This document shows positions 34,115 through 44,382 of a stretch of 57,866 nt of DNA, one piece after another. A program made the position numbers and the translations under genes. The DNA is from a virus: positions 1 to 57,866 of the IMG/VR virus record IMGVR_UViG_3300013014_000035; one strand, 5' to 3'. The stretch's first letter is position 1, and each line of letters begins with the position of its first letter. Under the pieces are notes generated by a model, which had not been told where the DNA came from, did no database searches, and saw only the letters and a program-made list of their open reading frames with translations.

Positions 34115-36366
34115 TGTCAAAAATAGAAAAATTTGTATCATCTTTTATACCACAACAGTTCCCATCTTTTTATAAAGATGAAGGGCCTAATTTTATTGCA
34201 TTTATAAAAGCATATTATGAATGGCTTGAATCAAATAATCAAGTTTTAGATCATGCTAGATCATTACTTGATTATAATGATATTGATACAACTGAAGCAC
34301 AATTTCTGACTTATTTTAAAAATACATATCTAAATTCTTTACCAGAATCAATGCTTGTTGACAAGAGACTTTTGGTAAAACATGTCCTCGATTTGTATCG
34401 CTCTAAAGGCACACCGAGATCATATGAACTTCTGTTTCGTATGTTATTTAATGAGTCGATTGAACTTTATATACCAGGTAATTTTCTTCTTAAACCATCT
34501 GATGGCGAGTGGGTTGTTCCTAGATACATTGAAGTTTCAGATAGCTTATATCTTGAAAAATTAATTGGCAAACAAATCTACAATAGCAGTCATACAGCTA
34601 CAGCTGTTGTTGAAACGGTCAATCAAAAGATTGTCAACAGTCGCTTGATGCATGTTCTTTATCTTTCATCAATTGATGGTAGATTTAAATATGGTGAGAA
34701 AATACTATCTGAATCAGTTCCTGAAATAACTCTTGATAATGCGCCAAGAATTCTTGGTTCTTTAACCGCTGTTGCAATTGAAAATGGTGGCGCCGGTTTT
34801 GAGGTAGGTGATACAGTTGATATTACTGGTACCGGTGTTGGCGGTAAAGCAAGAATTGCCGGTATTCGTGATGAAAATGGTAAAGTTAATTTTAATTTAA
34901 TTAACGGTGGTAGTGGATATAGTGTGAATGCTGTTGTTACAGTAGCTACAGCACTTGATCTTGTTATTTCAAATACCGTTGGTACTTTTGGTGTTAGTAG
35001 TAAGGTAACAAGTTCAAATACAGCGGCTAATGGTAATATAGCATTCGCTAACAGTACTTTTATACAAATGACGGAGTTTAGTACAGGATTAAATTTTTAT
35101 ATCGGTGATAATATTACAAGTAATACTGGCGCATCTGCTACTGTCGTTAGTGTTATCGGCGGTGGTGGATCTGGCGCTTCATTTCAAATTGGTGGTATTG
35201 TAAATAAAGAAATTCTTTCTATTAATACGGATAAAATTAGTAGTAGTAATAATACAGGAACAAGTTATCTGGATAGAAATTTAAATGTTACTTGGTCATT
35301 TCCGAAAAATCCTACTGCAAATTTAACTTCCACAATTGATGAAACTCTCACTTTTAAAATAATTGAAACAGGTACTATTGCATTTTTATCAAATATTAAT
35401 CCTGGATCCGGTTATTCAGCAAATCCATATATTGATGTAATCGAACCCGATGTTGCAGGTCAAAGTTTTAATGATGGATTTGGTGGTATTAAAGGTCATA
35501 ATGCTACTGTAACATCTAAGGTTTCTAGTGCAAAAGGTGTTGTTACCGCTGTTGATGTTATTAATTCTGGCTTTGGATATACACCGAGTGATACTGTATT
35601 TCTTTCTTCACTTTATAATAGCGGTATAGTGGTTACTGGTTCCGCTGTGATTGACACTGACGGCAAAAGTGACGGTTACGCAAAAGATAACAAAGGTTAT
35701 CTAAGCGATGTTATGAAAATTCAAGATAGTTATTATTATCAGAATTTCTCATATGAAATTCTAGTGAATAGAATGTTGAGTGTATATGAGAAATTGGTAA
35801 AGGATTTGATTCACCCGTCTGGTGTTGCGTTGTTCGGTCGTTTCAGATTGAAGAATGAAATAACAGCGGATCAATCTGAAGCAGAAGCTTTTATAAAAAC
35901 AAAATACGATATATTCGTCGCTTCAGCCAATCAGACTTTGTTTACTCCACAAACTGGTTATACAGCTGGTAATTTAGATGTCTATCGAAATTATAAAATT
36001 ATAGCGAACACATCATATGCAAATAATACCGCAGATGTATTATCAGTTACGAATGCAAACACTTACATCGATGTGAATGATCCGATTTACTATAGCGTTC
36101 CTGTCGGTAATACGGCAATTTCTAATTTAACAGGCAATACATACTACTACGTTACATTTGCAAATTCGAGCTCGATTGCGCTGTCAACCACTATAGGAGG
36201 AACCAATGCAAATATTTTGGAAACAAGAACTGGAGCTGGAGAAATTCATGAATTCAAGGGTATCAAATTATCAAATTCCGAATTTACTGCAACAAATGGG
36301 GTTTCAGTAGCGTTGAATTCGGCAGCTGCTCTTGGTGACATTATCGAAATTCGCGCTTATTCTTAA
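34114..36366 (+). CDS. 7: gp7-like baseplate wedge protein
   Basis: This 750-residue protein begins with a conserved tail-protein-I/gp7-type domain: F-V-x-S-F-I-P-Q-Q-F-P-S-F-Y, F-I-K-A-Y-Y-E-W-L-E, R-S-L-L-D-Y-N-D-I-D and Y-R-S-K-G-T-P-R-S-Y-E-L-L-F-R-x-L-F within residues 8-115. The middle has repeated glycine-rich beta modules (G-G-A-G-F, G-S-G-Y, G-F-G-Y). Near the C-terminus G-N-T-Y-Y-Y-V-T-F-A-N-S is also found in the following gp8-like protein. T4 gp7 is longer (1032). The call rests on its position between gp6 and gp8 and on the N-terminal domain. Confidence 0.75.
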   Translation: MSKIEKFVSSFIPQQFPSFYKDEGPNFIAFIKAYYEWLESNNQVLDHARSLLDYNDIDTTEAQFLTYFKNTYLNSLPESMLVDKRLLVKHVLDLYRSKGTPRSYELLFRMLFNESIELYIPGNFLLKPSDGEWVVPRYIEVSDSLYLEKLIGKQIYNSSHTATAVVETVNQKIVNSRLMHVLYLSSIDGRFKYGEKILSESVPEITLDNAPRILGSLTAVAIENGGAGFEVGDTVDITGTGVGGKARIAGIRDENGKVNFNLINGGSGYSVNAVVTVATALDLVISNTVGTFGVSSKVTSSNTAANGNIAFANSTFIQMTEFSTGLNFYIGDNITSNTGASATVVSVIGGGGSGASFQIGGIVNKEILSINTDKISSSNNTGTSYLDRNLNVTWSFPKNPTANLTSTIDETLTFKIIETGTIAFLSNINPGSGYSANPYIDVIEPDVAGQSFNDGFGGIKGHNATVTSKVSSAKGVVTAVDVINSGFGYTPSDTVFLSSLYNSGIVVTGSAVIDTDGKSDGYAKDNKGYLSDVMKIQDSYYYQNFSYEILVNRMLSVYEKLVKDLIHPSGVALFGRFRLKNEITADQSEAEAFIKTKYDIFVASANQTLFTPQTGYTAGNLDVYRNYKIIANTSYANNTADVLSVTNANTYIDVNDPIYYSVPVGNTAISNLTGNTYYYVTFANSSSIALSTTIGGTNANILETRTGAGEIHEFKGIKLSNSEFTATNGVSVALNSAAALGDIIEIRAYS

Positions 36367-36399
36367 AATAAATAGCATAAAAGGTAGTTGGGCGAAATA

Positions 36400-39300
36400 A
36401 TGGCAATACTTACAATTAATCATTACATCAATCAAGCAAATAGTTTTATTACGGATATCCGTAATAACAGAAATGCTTATTATTTGTTTGCGGCAAGGTC
36501 ACAACCATGGACTAACAGTTCAGGTGGCAATGATGATAGTACAAATTCAGTATTGCCTGCTAATAATTCCGTTGCTCAAGTCGAACAGTCTATTTACAAC
36601 GACATCCTTTATGGCAAGCTTCTAAAAGACGAAGATGTAACTAATTTAATCCCACGTTATAATTGGACTCAAGACACAATTTATGCCACGTATGATCAAA
36701 ATGAATCTGATCTTTATAGTAAAAAATTCTTTGTTGTAACCGACAAATACGAAGTTTATAAGTGCATTGATAATAACAATGGCGCTGTTTCATATGTTAA
36801 ACCTACACTTACCTCTACAAGTGGTACATTCAAAACTGGGGATGGTTATCTTTGGAAGTATATGTACACCATTGATTCAACTTCTAATACAAAATTTACT
36901 ACATCAAATTACATTCCTGTAAGTACAAATACTGCCGTTCAAGGAAATGCTACCCCTGGTTCCATTGATTTAATCAAAATTACCAATGGGGGTAAAGGAT
37001 ATTCTGTTTATGAAACAGGGTATATTGGTGGTGTTGTAAATTATGATAAAATTCAACTTCCAAATACTTCTTCCAGTATAAATGATTATTATACAAATTC
37101 ATCAATTTATTTAAAATCAGGTTTTGGCGCAGGTCAAATCAGAGAAATTAAAGCATCAAGTGGCACATCAAAACAAATAACGGTAAGCAAACCATTCAGC
37201 ACATTTGCTCGTCTTGATCTTGCTAATGTTCAAGGGACAATTACAACCGGTTATTATGCCGAACAGTCTTACGATCAGATTGATTATCTTTATACACAAG
37301 GTTACTATAATATAAAATCAACTATAACACAAACCGATACCGGTGCTACAGGTATTGTTATCTCTGCAAATACATCATCATTACAAGTTACACGAAACGG
37401 TTCGGCAGTTCAATTCGCACTTGGGTTGCCAATTGTAGACACAAGTCAATCCGGTACATCAAAACTTGGAACTGTATCTGTTGGTAATGTCGGCGCTTGT
37501 AATGTTGCATTTGTTACATCGGGTGGGTCTGGTTATAGTGCTAATGCTACAGTAACAATTACAGCCGCAGATTTAGGTTCTGGTGCGGTAGCAAATGCAC
37601 AAGCTACCACAGGAAAAATATCAAATATTAATATTCAAACTGCTGGGTCCAAATATTTTGTAGCACCAACACTGACAATTTCGGATCCAACACCTTTGAG
37701 TATTACCGCTAATACAAAAGGTGTCAATACTACGGCAAATGTTATTTTCCTTTCATCTGCTAATTCACTTTTTCAAGTAGGTGATAGACTTTATTACAAA
37801 GTTGTATCTAGTAATGCAATCCCTAGTCTTACTGGTAATGCATTTTACTATGTGACATTTGCCAATTCAACAGCTTTTGCTCTTTCTACAACAAAGACTG
37901 GTGCAAATATTGCGATTACAGAATCAAGAACTACCGATCCTTCTGAAAGCGGTCATACATTAACAGGTGATACTGCAACTGCTTTAATGTATTGTGATAA
38001 TCAGATTGTTCGTGGTTCCGGAACACAATTAAATGATAGCGCGAATGGTTATGCAAATGGTGAATATATTAGAGTAGGCCCAAATGCTGCAAATAATATT
38101 AGAAGAGTGGCTAATAATGTAAATACCTCATTATTAATTGTAACTTCTCCATTTAATACTTTATTTACAGCAACTTCCAATTCTCATTTTAAAATGCCTG
38201 TTGTTGCTGAACCGATATCAATTGGTCCCACAACAGTTAGTGGTGCTATTTCAAATACAAATTTGTCGTCTATTAAAATAGGAATTACAAATTCAGCTTT
38301 AACCAGTACATATTTTACAGTCGGTGAAAAGGTCAATATGACTAATTCAAGTCGTATTAATCAAGGCGCGAATGCTATAATTGCATATTCAAATTCATCG
38401 ACGGTTATTCTTTCTAGTGTATCTGGTACTTGGTCGGCAAATAGTGGTGGTGTTCAATTCTTTTTAAGTGGTGAATCTTCACAACAACTTTCACAAGTTA
38501 ATGAATTAACTACTAATCCTAATATAACAGTTAGTAGTCCTACAGGAACATTTAAACTTAATTATCCAGTATTAATTAGATCAAGTGTAACTAATTTGTT
38601 AAGTGGTAATGCCTTTATAATAGCACAAAGTACTTTACCTAATGATCAAACGGAATATCAAATAGGCCCAACAGTAAAAGTTACCGGAGATGGATCAAAT
38701 ACGGTTGGAATTGCGATCGTTAATACAGGAATTAATTCAAGTTATGATATTATTGGTGTTGATGTTATTAATCCTGGTTCTGGATATACTCAAGCAAATA
38801 TTAGCATATATGCAGGTTCCAATTATGGAAGCGGCGTAAATGCAACAGCTATAATCTCACCAATTAATGGTCACGGATATGATGCCGTAACAGAACTTGG
38901 TGGAAGATATGTTGGTATTGATGCTATATTTGATACAATCTCTAATGAAAATTATGATATTTTAGGATATGGTTCTTATAGAAAAGTAGGAATTTTGCAA
39001 AATCCACAATATAAAGATATTAAAGTTACTTTGACTGACTTTGATCGTGCTAATCTTACAATTAACCCATCAGGAATTCCAACATGGACTCCAGGGGAAG
39101 TTGTTTTACAATCTAATACTAATGCTGCTGGTGTTGTTGTATATGGTAATTCATCATTCCTTCAATTAAAAAATGTTAAGGGAACTTTTAATACCGCAAA
39201 TACAATAAAAGGTTATTATTCTAATTCCACAGCAAATGTAATTTCATTCAGTACAATATATTTCCCTGTCGGAAATTCGGCTGATATAGTAACCGAATTA

Positions 39301-40038
39301 AATTCTGGTGCAACTGGTATTATAACAAGAGCTTTTAGTAATACAGTATATTCTATGAGTAATGTTGTAGGTCAATTCGCAACGAATGATGTTATGTATG
39401 ATGGTATTGTAAATGCTTATGCTACTGTATCAAGCATTTACACAGCAAATGGAACAAAAGATGTTTCTTCAAGTTTTGGTAATAAGTTTAATCAAACGAC
39501 AAGAATAACTCTTACAGCAAATACCGGTACATTCCTTGATAATGAAAATGTACAACAAGAAATATCACTTGCAAGTGGTAGAGTTATTTCTTCTTCATAT
39601 GAAAAAGATCTTATAATTACAGGTATTAGTAGCGGCGGTTCATTTACTGTCGGTCAAACAATATTGGATACAACAACAAATGCATATGGTATTTGTACAT
39701 TTGCAAATAGTACATATATAAAACTTACAAATATAAGTCAGAATCTGGCTTTTGGTACTACTCATACCATAAATAATGGATTGGGAGTTACAGCTACTAT
39801 TTCTTCCGTTCTTCCAGTACTTGTTCTTAATAATATCTCTGATGTCAGTAGTTTCCAAACCAATAATCTTATTACCGGAATCACGTCAGGTGCTTCCGCA
39901 ACTTGCAACAATTATGCGTTAATTACAAATCCAGATTTAGTAAGAGATACAGGTAAATTAATTTATTCAGAGAGTTTTACACCAGTAACACGAGCTGCTG
40001 CTACCAAAGAAGAATTCAAATTGGTAATAAAGTTTTAA
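36400..40038 (+). CDS. 8: gp8-like baseplate wedge protein, greatly extended
   Basis: This 1212-residue protein has a gp8-type N-terminal domain: M-A-I-L-T-x-N, A-Y-Y-L-F-A-A-R-S-Q-P-W, L-I-P-R-Y-N-W, F-F-V-V-T-D-K-Y-E-V-Y-K-C and G-D-G-Y-L-W-K-Y-M-Y-T-I. T4 gp8 is only 334 residues, so about 900 residues are added. These are glycine/serine-rich beta modules with recurring G-S-G-Y-x-x-x-A and V-T-F-A-N-S elements. I start at ATG 36400, where homologues start. It is probably a peripheral baseplate wedge protein with added surface domains. Confidence 0.82.
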   Translation: MAILTINHYINQANSFITDIRNNRNAYYLFAARSQPWTNSSGGNDDSTNSVLPANNSVAQVEQSIYNDILYGKLLKDEDVTNLIPRYNWTQDTIYATYDQNESDLYSKKFFVVTDKYEVYKCIDNNNGAVSYVKPTLTSTSGTFKTGDGYLWKYMYTIDSTSNTKFTTSNYIPVSTNTAVQGNATPGSIDLIKITNGGKGYSVYETGYIGGVVNYDKIQLPNTSSSINDYYTNSSIYLKSGFGAGQIREIKASSGTSKQITVSKPFSTFARLDLANVQGTITTGYYAEQSYDQIDYLYTQGYYNIKSTITQTDTGATGIVISANTSSLQVTRNGSAVQFALGLPIVDTSQSGTSKLGTVSVGNVGACNVAFVTSGGSGYSANATVTITAADLGSGAVANAQATTGKISNINIQTAGSKYFVAPTLTISDPTPLSITANTKGVNTTANVIFLSSANSLFQVGDRLYYKVVSSNAIPSLTGNAFYYVTFANSTAFALSTTKTGANIAITESRTTDPSESGHTLTGDTATALMYCDNQIVRGSGTQLNDSANGYANGEYIRVGPNAANNIRRVANNVNTSLLIVTSPFNTLFTATSNSHFKMPVVAEPISIGPTTVSGAISNTNLSSIKIGITNSALTSTYFTVGEKVNMTNSSRINQGANAIIAYSNSSTVILSSVSGTWSANSGGVQFFLSGESSQQLSQVNELTTNPNITVSSPTGTFKLNYPVLIRSSVTNLLSGNAFIIAQSTLPNDQTEYQIGPTVKVTGDGSNTVGIAIVNTGINSSYDIIGVDVINPGSGYTQANISIYAGSNYGSGVNATAIISPINGHGYDAVTELGGRYVGIDAIFDTISNENYDILGYGSYRKVGILQNPQYKDIKVTLTDFDRANLTINPSGIPTWTPGEVVLQSNTNAAGVVVYGNSSFLQLKNVKGTFNTANTIKGYYSNSTANVISFSTIYFPVGNSADIVTELNSGATGIITRAFSNTVYSMSNVVGQFATNDVMYDGIVNAYATVSSIYTANGTKDVSSSFGNKFNQTTRITLTANTGTFLDNENVQQEISLASGRVISSSYEKDLIITGISSGGSFTVGQTILDTTTNAYGICTFANSTYIKLTNISQNLAFGTTHTINNGLGVTATISSVLPVLVLNNISDVSSFQTNNLITGITSGASATCNNYALITNPDLVRDTGKLIYSESFTPVTRAAATKEEFKLVIKF

Positions 40039-40047
40039 GAGGACAGA

Positions 40048-43000
40048 ATGGCATTAGATACAGATCTTTCACGTAAGCCGTATTTTGACGATTATGTTGT
40101 AACAAAAAACTTTTACCGTATACTATACAGACCTGCCGCGGCAGTTCAAGCACGCGAACTCAATCAAATGCAAACTATCATGCAAGATCAGATTGGTAAA
40201 TTCGGTCGTTATGTTTTTAAAGAAGGTTCAGTTGTAGAAGGTTGTGCTTTTACCTTTGATAATGCATATAACTATGTAAAAATCGGGGATAATTATGCTA
40301 ACAATTTTGCAATATCAAATATCAATGATTTTGTTGGTAAAATTGCGATTAATTCAAACGGACTTAAAGCTCGTGTTGTTAATGCATTAGGTGGTTACGA
40401 ATCTGAAAATCCAAATTTAAATACATTATATGTTAAGTATATTAATTCCTCAACTTATTCCAATGGTGTTCAACAAACAGCATTTTCTAATTCCGAGGTA
40501 ATCCAAATACAAACAGATTCTGCTGTAAATATTGGTAATACTATTGTAGCTACAGTAACAAATTCAACAGGTCAAGGGTATGCATTTACCACTACCGAAG
40601 GTGTTATTTTCAAAAAAGGCTTCTTTATTAGAGTTGAGCCGCAGACTCTGGTTGTTACCAGATATAATAATGTACCAGATGGTATTTCGGTTGGTTTTGA
40701 AGCAGATGAACAAATCATAACACCTGAAATTGATACTTCACTTCTTGATAATGCCGCAGGTTCACCAAATTATGATGCACCTGGTGCACATCGTTTAAAG
40801 TTAGTTCCTAATCTTATTACAAGAAGTTCTTCTGATATAGCAAATTCCACTTCATTTTTCTCAGTCTGTGATTTTAAGAACGGTCTTCCAGTAAGTATCA
40901 AGAATGATCCGCAACTTGCTGTTCTTGGAAAACAACTTGCTCAGCGAACATATGAAACAAATGGTGATTATGTAGTAAATCCATTCTTACTTACAGTTGA
41001 TAATAGATATACAGATGGTGTTGCAAATACAAATTATTTAAATCTAGTTTCATCTGCAGGCGTCGGTTATGTAAAAGGCTCCAGAGTAGAATTTATTAAT
41101 AATAATACAATCCCACTACGTAAAGGTACTGATTATGAAACTGTTGTCAATCAAATTATATCATCAAATTTTGGTTATTATTTCAATGTAACTGAATATT
41201 GTGGTGATTTTAATAATGATCAAATAGCGCAGATTGATCTACATCGCGAAGCAAAATATGCTATTAGAGATAGAGGATTTTTGAGTACTGGAATAACAAC
41301 GGCTACAAAAATTGGTACCGCTTATTGCCGTGGTGTAGCATATAGTTCTGGAATTCCAGGAGCCGATGCTGTATATAGACTTTATATATTTAATATTAAT
41401 ATGCTTTCTGGCTATAGAATTGCAGATGTTCGTAGTGCCGTATATAAAACCGGAAGTACTTTAGCTATTGCCGATATTGTACTCACATATGATGCAGCAT
41501 CAAGTTCAAACATTGCTGTAATCCAAGATTCCGCAAACGAACTTATGATTCACCCATTCGGCCAAAAAGCTTTAAAGCTTGATGGATTTTCAAGTAGTCA
41601 ATATGTTTATAGAAATAAAGTAAGTCCACAAACATTTCAAACAAATGGTGCTGTTACCGTAAGTATATCAGCACCCGGGGAATCATTTCTTTATACGGGG
41701 CAATATTCACCTACAGCAGAAACTACTTTTATTGTAGTACCAACCACAAATGGTTATTCAACTTATAAAACAGGAAATGTAACAGTCACAAATAGTTCTG
41801 TGACTGTTACGGGTACTACGGGTACATTATTTTCATCTGAATATATTGTAGGTGATTATATCTATACAACGAATGGTATAGGTAGAATTTCGGCAATTGC
41901 AAATAATACATCAATGACTTTAGCTAGTATATTTGATGGTGCAACCGCCGGCAGTCCAATACAACATCAAAAAATTTGGCCTGCTGGTGTGCCTATAAAT
42001 TTTGTGAATGCACCTTCAAGAACAATATCGGCAACAACCTCGACTGCAACATTGAGTTTAAACGAGTCAACTAATGGCACATTTAACTCAAGTTTCTATT
42101 TTGATGTGCTTCGTTCTGGTACAGACAGTGCTGGTGCAAAACCTATAAAAAAAGTAATAAATAAAAATTCATATGTCAAAATTAAAGTATCAAATAATGT
42201 TGGTGGTACTACTGGTCCATGGTGTCTAGGTATACCTGATGTACTAAAAATAAATCACGTATATGTAGGTAATGGAACTTATTCTTCCAATACTACCACA
42301 AATCCTGATCTTGTATCAAATTTTGTTTTGGATAATGGTCAACGCGATTCATTTTATAACTTAGCATATATCTCATCAAAAACACCAATAAGTAATAATG
42401 CTACACTTCTTATTTCTTTGGATAATTTTACTTTTGATACATCTGGTGGCGTTGGATTCTTTACTGCTAATTCATATCCGATTGATGATGCTAATACAGC
42501 AAATACAACCGCCATTCAAACATATCAGATACCGACTTATACCACAACTTCAGGTACTTTAATTGATCTTAGGGATTCTGTTGATTTCAGACCATACGCA
42601 GTAAATACTGCTATAGCTAATGCTTCATATTCAGATGTATCATCACTTAATCCAAATCCCGCAAATACTTTAACTCTTTATTCATATTCCATTAATGGTT
42701 CATATCTTCCAAGCCCGGATTCAAATTACCAGTCAACTATTCAACATTATCTACCAAGACAAGACAGAGTAGCATTAACTACATCGGGCGAAATTTTAAT
42801 TACGGAAGGTATATCTTCTAATATACCAACACTTCCTGTTGAAGTACCAGGTACAATGACTATTGGTGCTGTTTCAATGACACCATATCCATCATTGAAA
42901 CCTGCCGATGCAAGTAATATTAATCGTTATGATTATGCGGTACAAACGGTAATTCAACAAACCAAACGATATACAATGGCAGATATTGGTAAGATTTCAG

Positions 43001-44343
43001 GTCGTATTGATCGACTTGAATACTATACATCACTATCACTGCTTGAGCAATCAGCTTCATCATTACTTGTACGAAGTAATGCAACAGGACAGAATAGATT
43101 TAAAAATGGTATTCTAGTTGATCCGTTTAAAGATCATAATATTGGTAATACACTAGATTCAAATTATCGTATCGCTATTGATTCAAATAGAGGTGAGGCA
43201 AGACCTTTCTTTAAGAATTATGGTGTTACCATGGTTTTTGATAGTGCTGCATCTACCGCAGTAAAAGTAGGTGAAATAGTATTATTACCATATACATCAG
43301 TGGTTGAACAACAACAAGTATATGCTTCAAAATATAGAAATTGTATTGAAGGTAATATCTATAATTATAGAGGATCGGTAACTCTTGATCCACCAGCCGC
43401 AATTACTCCAGATCTTACAGTAAATCCTGATATCGTAAGTAATCTTGATCAATCATCAAATTGGATTAACGTTGCAAATTATATTTCAACTGCTTGGGGA
43501 ACACAATGGGGTGCTTGGACTAACGTCGGTCAAGCGGCCTATGTTTCACAAGATAGTCAAACTTATCAAACGGGTCAGGCAACCAATCCCGACGGAAGTA
43601 TTTCCCAGAGTTATCAAACACAAACGACCACAACACTATCACAGCAACAACAACAAGTCGGTCAGCAAATAACTACTACTCCATCCACTACTACAATTGC
43701 ACTTGGTGATTTTGTAACGAATGTCTCTATTTTACCTTATGTAAAAGCAATGAATGTATTGTTTACTGCATCAGGAATGAAGCCCGGTACAAAATTATAT
43801 GCTTATTTTAATGGTATTCCGGTTTTAAATCGCTGTATACCTGTAATACCATATAGTGGTTCTGTGTCAACCGTTGGTGGTATAGTGGTATCTTCAAATA
43901 ATAAACCAGTTTGGAAAGATTCTGCGGGTAAATATTATGAATTTGTGTCCGGAAATTGGGGTGCTTCAATTACGGCTGATTCATCCGGAAATGTTTATGG
44001 TATATTCTCTATCCCGGATTCCACATTTAAATCTGGTGATCTTGAATTTAAATTAACAGATATTTCTAATCTAACACAGGGTGAATCGGCAGTTACAACA
44101 CAAGCTACTACAATGTTTCTTGCAAGTCAACTTTCAGTACAAAAAAGTTCTGCTAAACTTCAAGTTAGATCGGCAACAATAAATACACAAGAAGTTGTAC
44201 AAAATAGAACCATTCAGCAAAATACAGTTCAATATACTGACTTTACTCAATATATTCCGGCACCATATGTGGATCCGGGACCAGTTGACTACGGTTGGTA
44301 TTCATATGGATCTGCCGATGGCGGCTCTGGTGGCGCCGAATAA
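40048..44343 (+). CDS. DUF4815-type virion structural protein
   Basis: This 1431-residue protein starts like DUF4815-containing structural proteins of T4-like cyanophages: R-K-P-Y-F-D-D-Y and Y-R-I-L-Y-R-P-A-A-A-V-Q-A-R-E-L-N-Q-M-Q near residues 10-45. The protein is largely beta, with a Thr/Gln-rich stretch near residues 1165-1215 and a Gly/Ser/Tyr C-terminus (Y-G-S-A-D-G-G-S-G-G). It follows an AAGAGGACAG site. It is probably an outer baseplate or fibre-attachment protein. Confidence 0.82.
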   Translation: MALDTDLSRKPYFDDYVVTKNFYRILYRPAAAVQARELNQMQTIMQDQIGKFGRYVFKEGSVVEGCAFTFDNAYNYVKIGDNYANNFAISNINDFVGKIAINSNGLKARVVNALGGYESENPNLNTLYVKYINSSTYSNGVQQTAFSNSEVIQIQTDSAVNIGNTIVATVTNSTGQGYAFTTTEGVIFKKGFFIRVEPQTLVVTRYNNVPDGISVGFEADEQIITPEIDTSLLDNAAGSPNYDAPGAHRLKLVPNLITRSSSDIANSTSFFSVCDFKNGLPVSIKNDPQLAVLGKQLAQRTYETNGDYVVNPFLLTVDNRYTDGVANTNYLNLVSSAGVGYVKGSRVEFINNNTIPLRKGTDYETVVNQIISSNFGYYFNVTEYCGDFNNDQIAQIDLHREAKYAIRDRGFLSTGITTATKIGTAYCRGVAYSSGIPGADAVYRLYIFNINMLSGYRIADVRSAVYKTGSTLAIADIVLTYDAASSSNIAVIQDSANELMIHPFGQKALKLDGFSSSQYVYRNKVSPQTFQTNGAVTVSISAPGESFLYTGQYSPTAETTFIVVPTTNGYSTYKTGNVTVTNSSVTVTGTTGTLFSSEYIVGDYIYTTNGIGRISAIANNTSMTLASIFDGATAGSPIQHQKIWPAGVPINFVNAPSRTISATTSTATLSLNESTNGTFNSSFYFDVLRSGTDSAGAKPIKKVINKNSYVKIKVSNNVGGTTGPWCLGIPDVLKINHVYVGNGTYSSNTTTNPDLVSNFVLDNGQRDSFYNLAYISSKTPISNNATLLISLDNFTFDTSGGVGFFTANSYPIDDANTANTTAIQTYQIPTYTTTSGTLIDLRDSVDFRPYAVNTAIANASYSDVSSLNPNPANTLTLYSYSINGSYLPSPDSNYQSTIQHYLPRQDRVALTTSGEILITEGISSNIPTLPVEVPGTMTIGAVSMTPYPSLKPADASNINRYDYAVQTVIQQTKRYTMADIGKISGRIDRLEYYTSLSLLEQSASSLLVRSNATGQNRFKNGILVDPFKDHNIGNTLDSNYRIAIDSNRGEARPFFKNYGVTMVFDSAASTAVKVGEIVLLPYTSVVEQQQVYASKYRNCIEGNIYNYRGSVTLDPPAAITPDLTVNPDIVSNLDQSSNWINVANYISTAWGTQWGAWTNVGQAAYVSQDSQTYQTGQATNPDGSISQSYQTQTTTTLSQQQQQVGQQITTTPSTTTIALGDFVTNVSILPYVKAMNVLFTASGMKPGTKLYAYFNGIPVLNRCIPVIPYSGSVSTVGGIVVSSNNKPVWKDSAGKYYEFVSGNWGASITADSSGNVYGIFSIPDSTFKSGDLEFKLTDISNLTQGESAVTTQATTMFLASQLSVQKSSAKLQVRSATINTQEVVQNRTIQQNTVQYTDFTQYIPAPYVDPGPVDYGWYSYGSADGGSGGAE

Positions 44344-44382
44344 TTTTTGATTTATAGAAAATAAGAAGGAAAGTTTCATTAG

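Noticed and set aside
36367-36374. AATAAATA upstream of gene 8 as a late promoter
   Set aside because: One mismatch to TATAAATA in a very AT-rich region. The same 8-mer occurs by chance elsewhere (for example at the end of the 14002 gene). It remains possible but unsupported.
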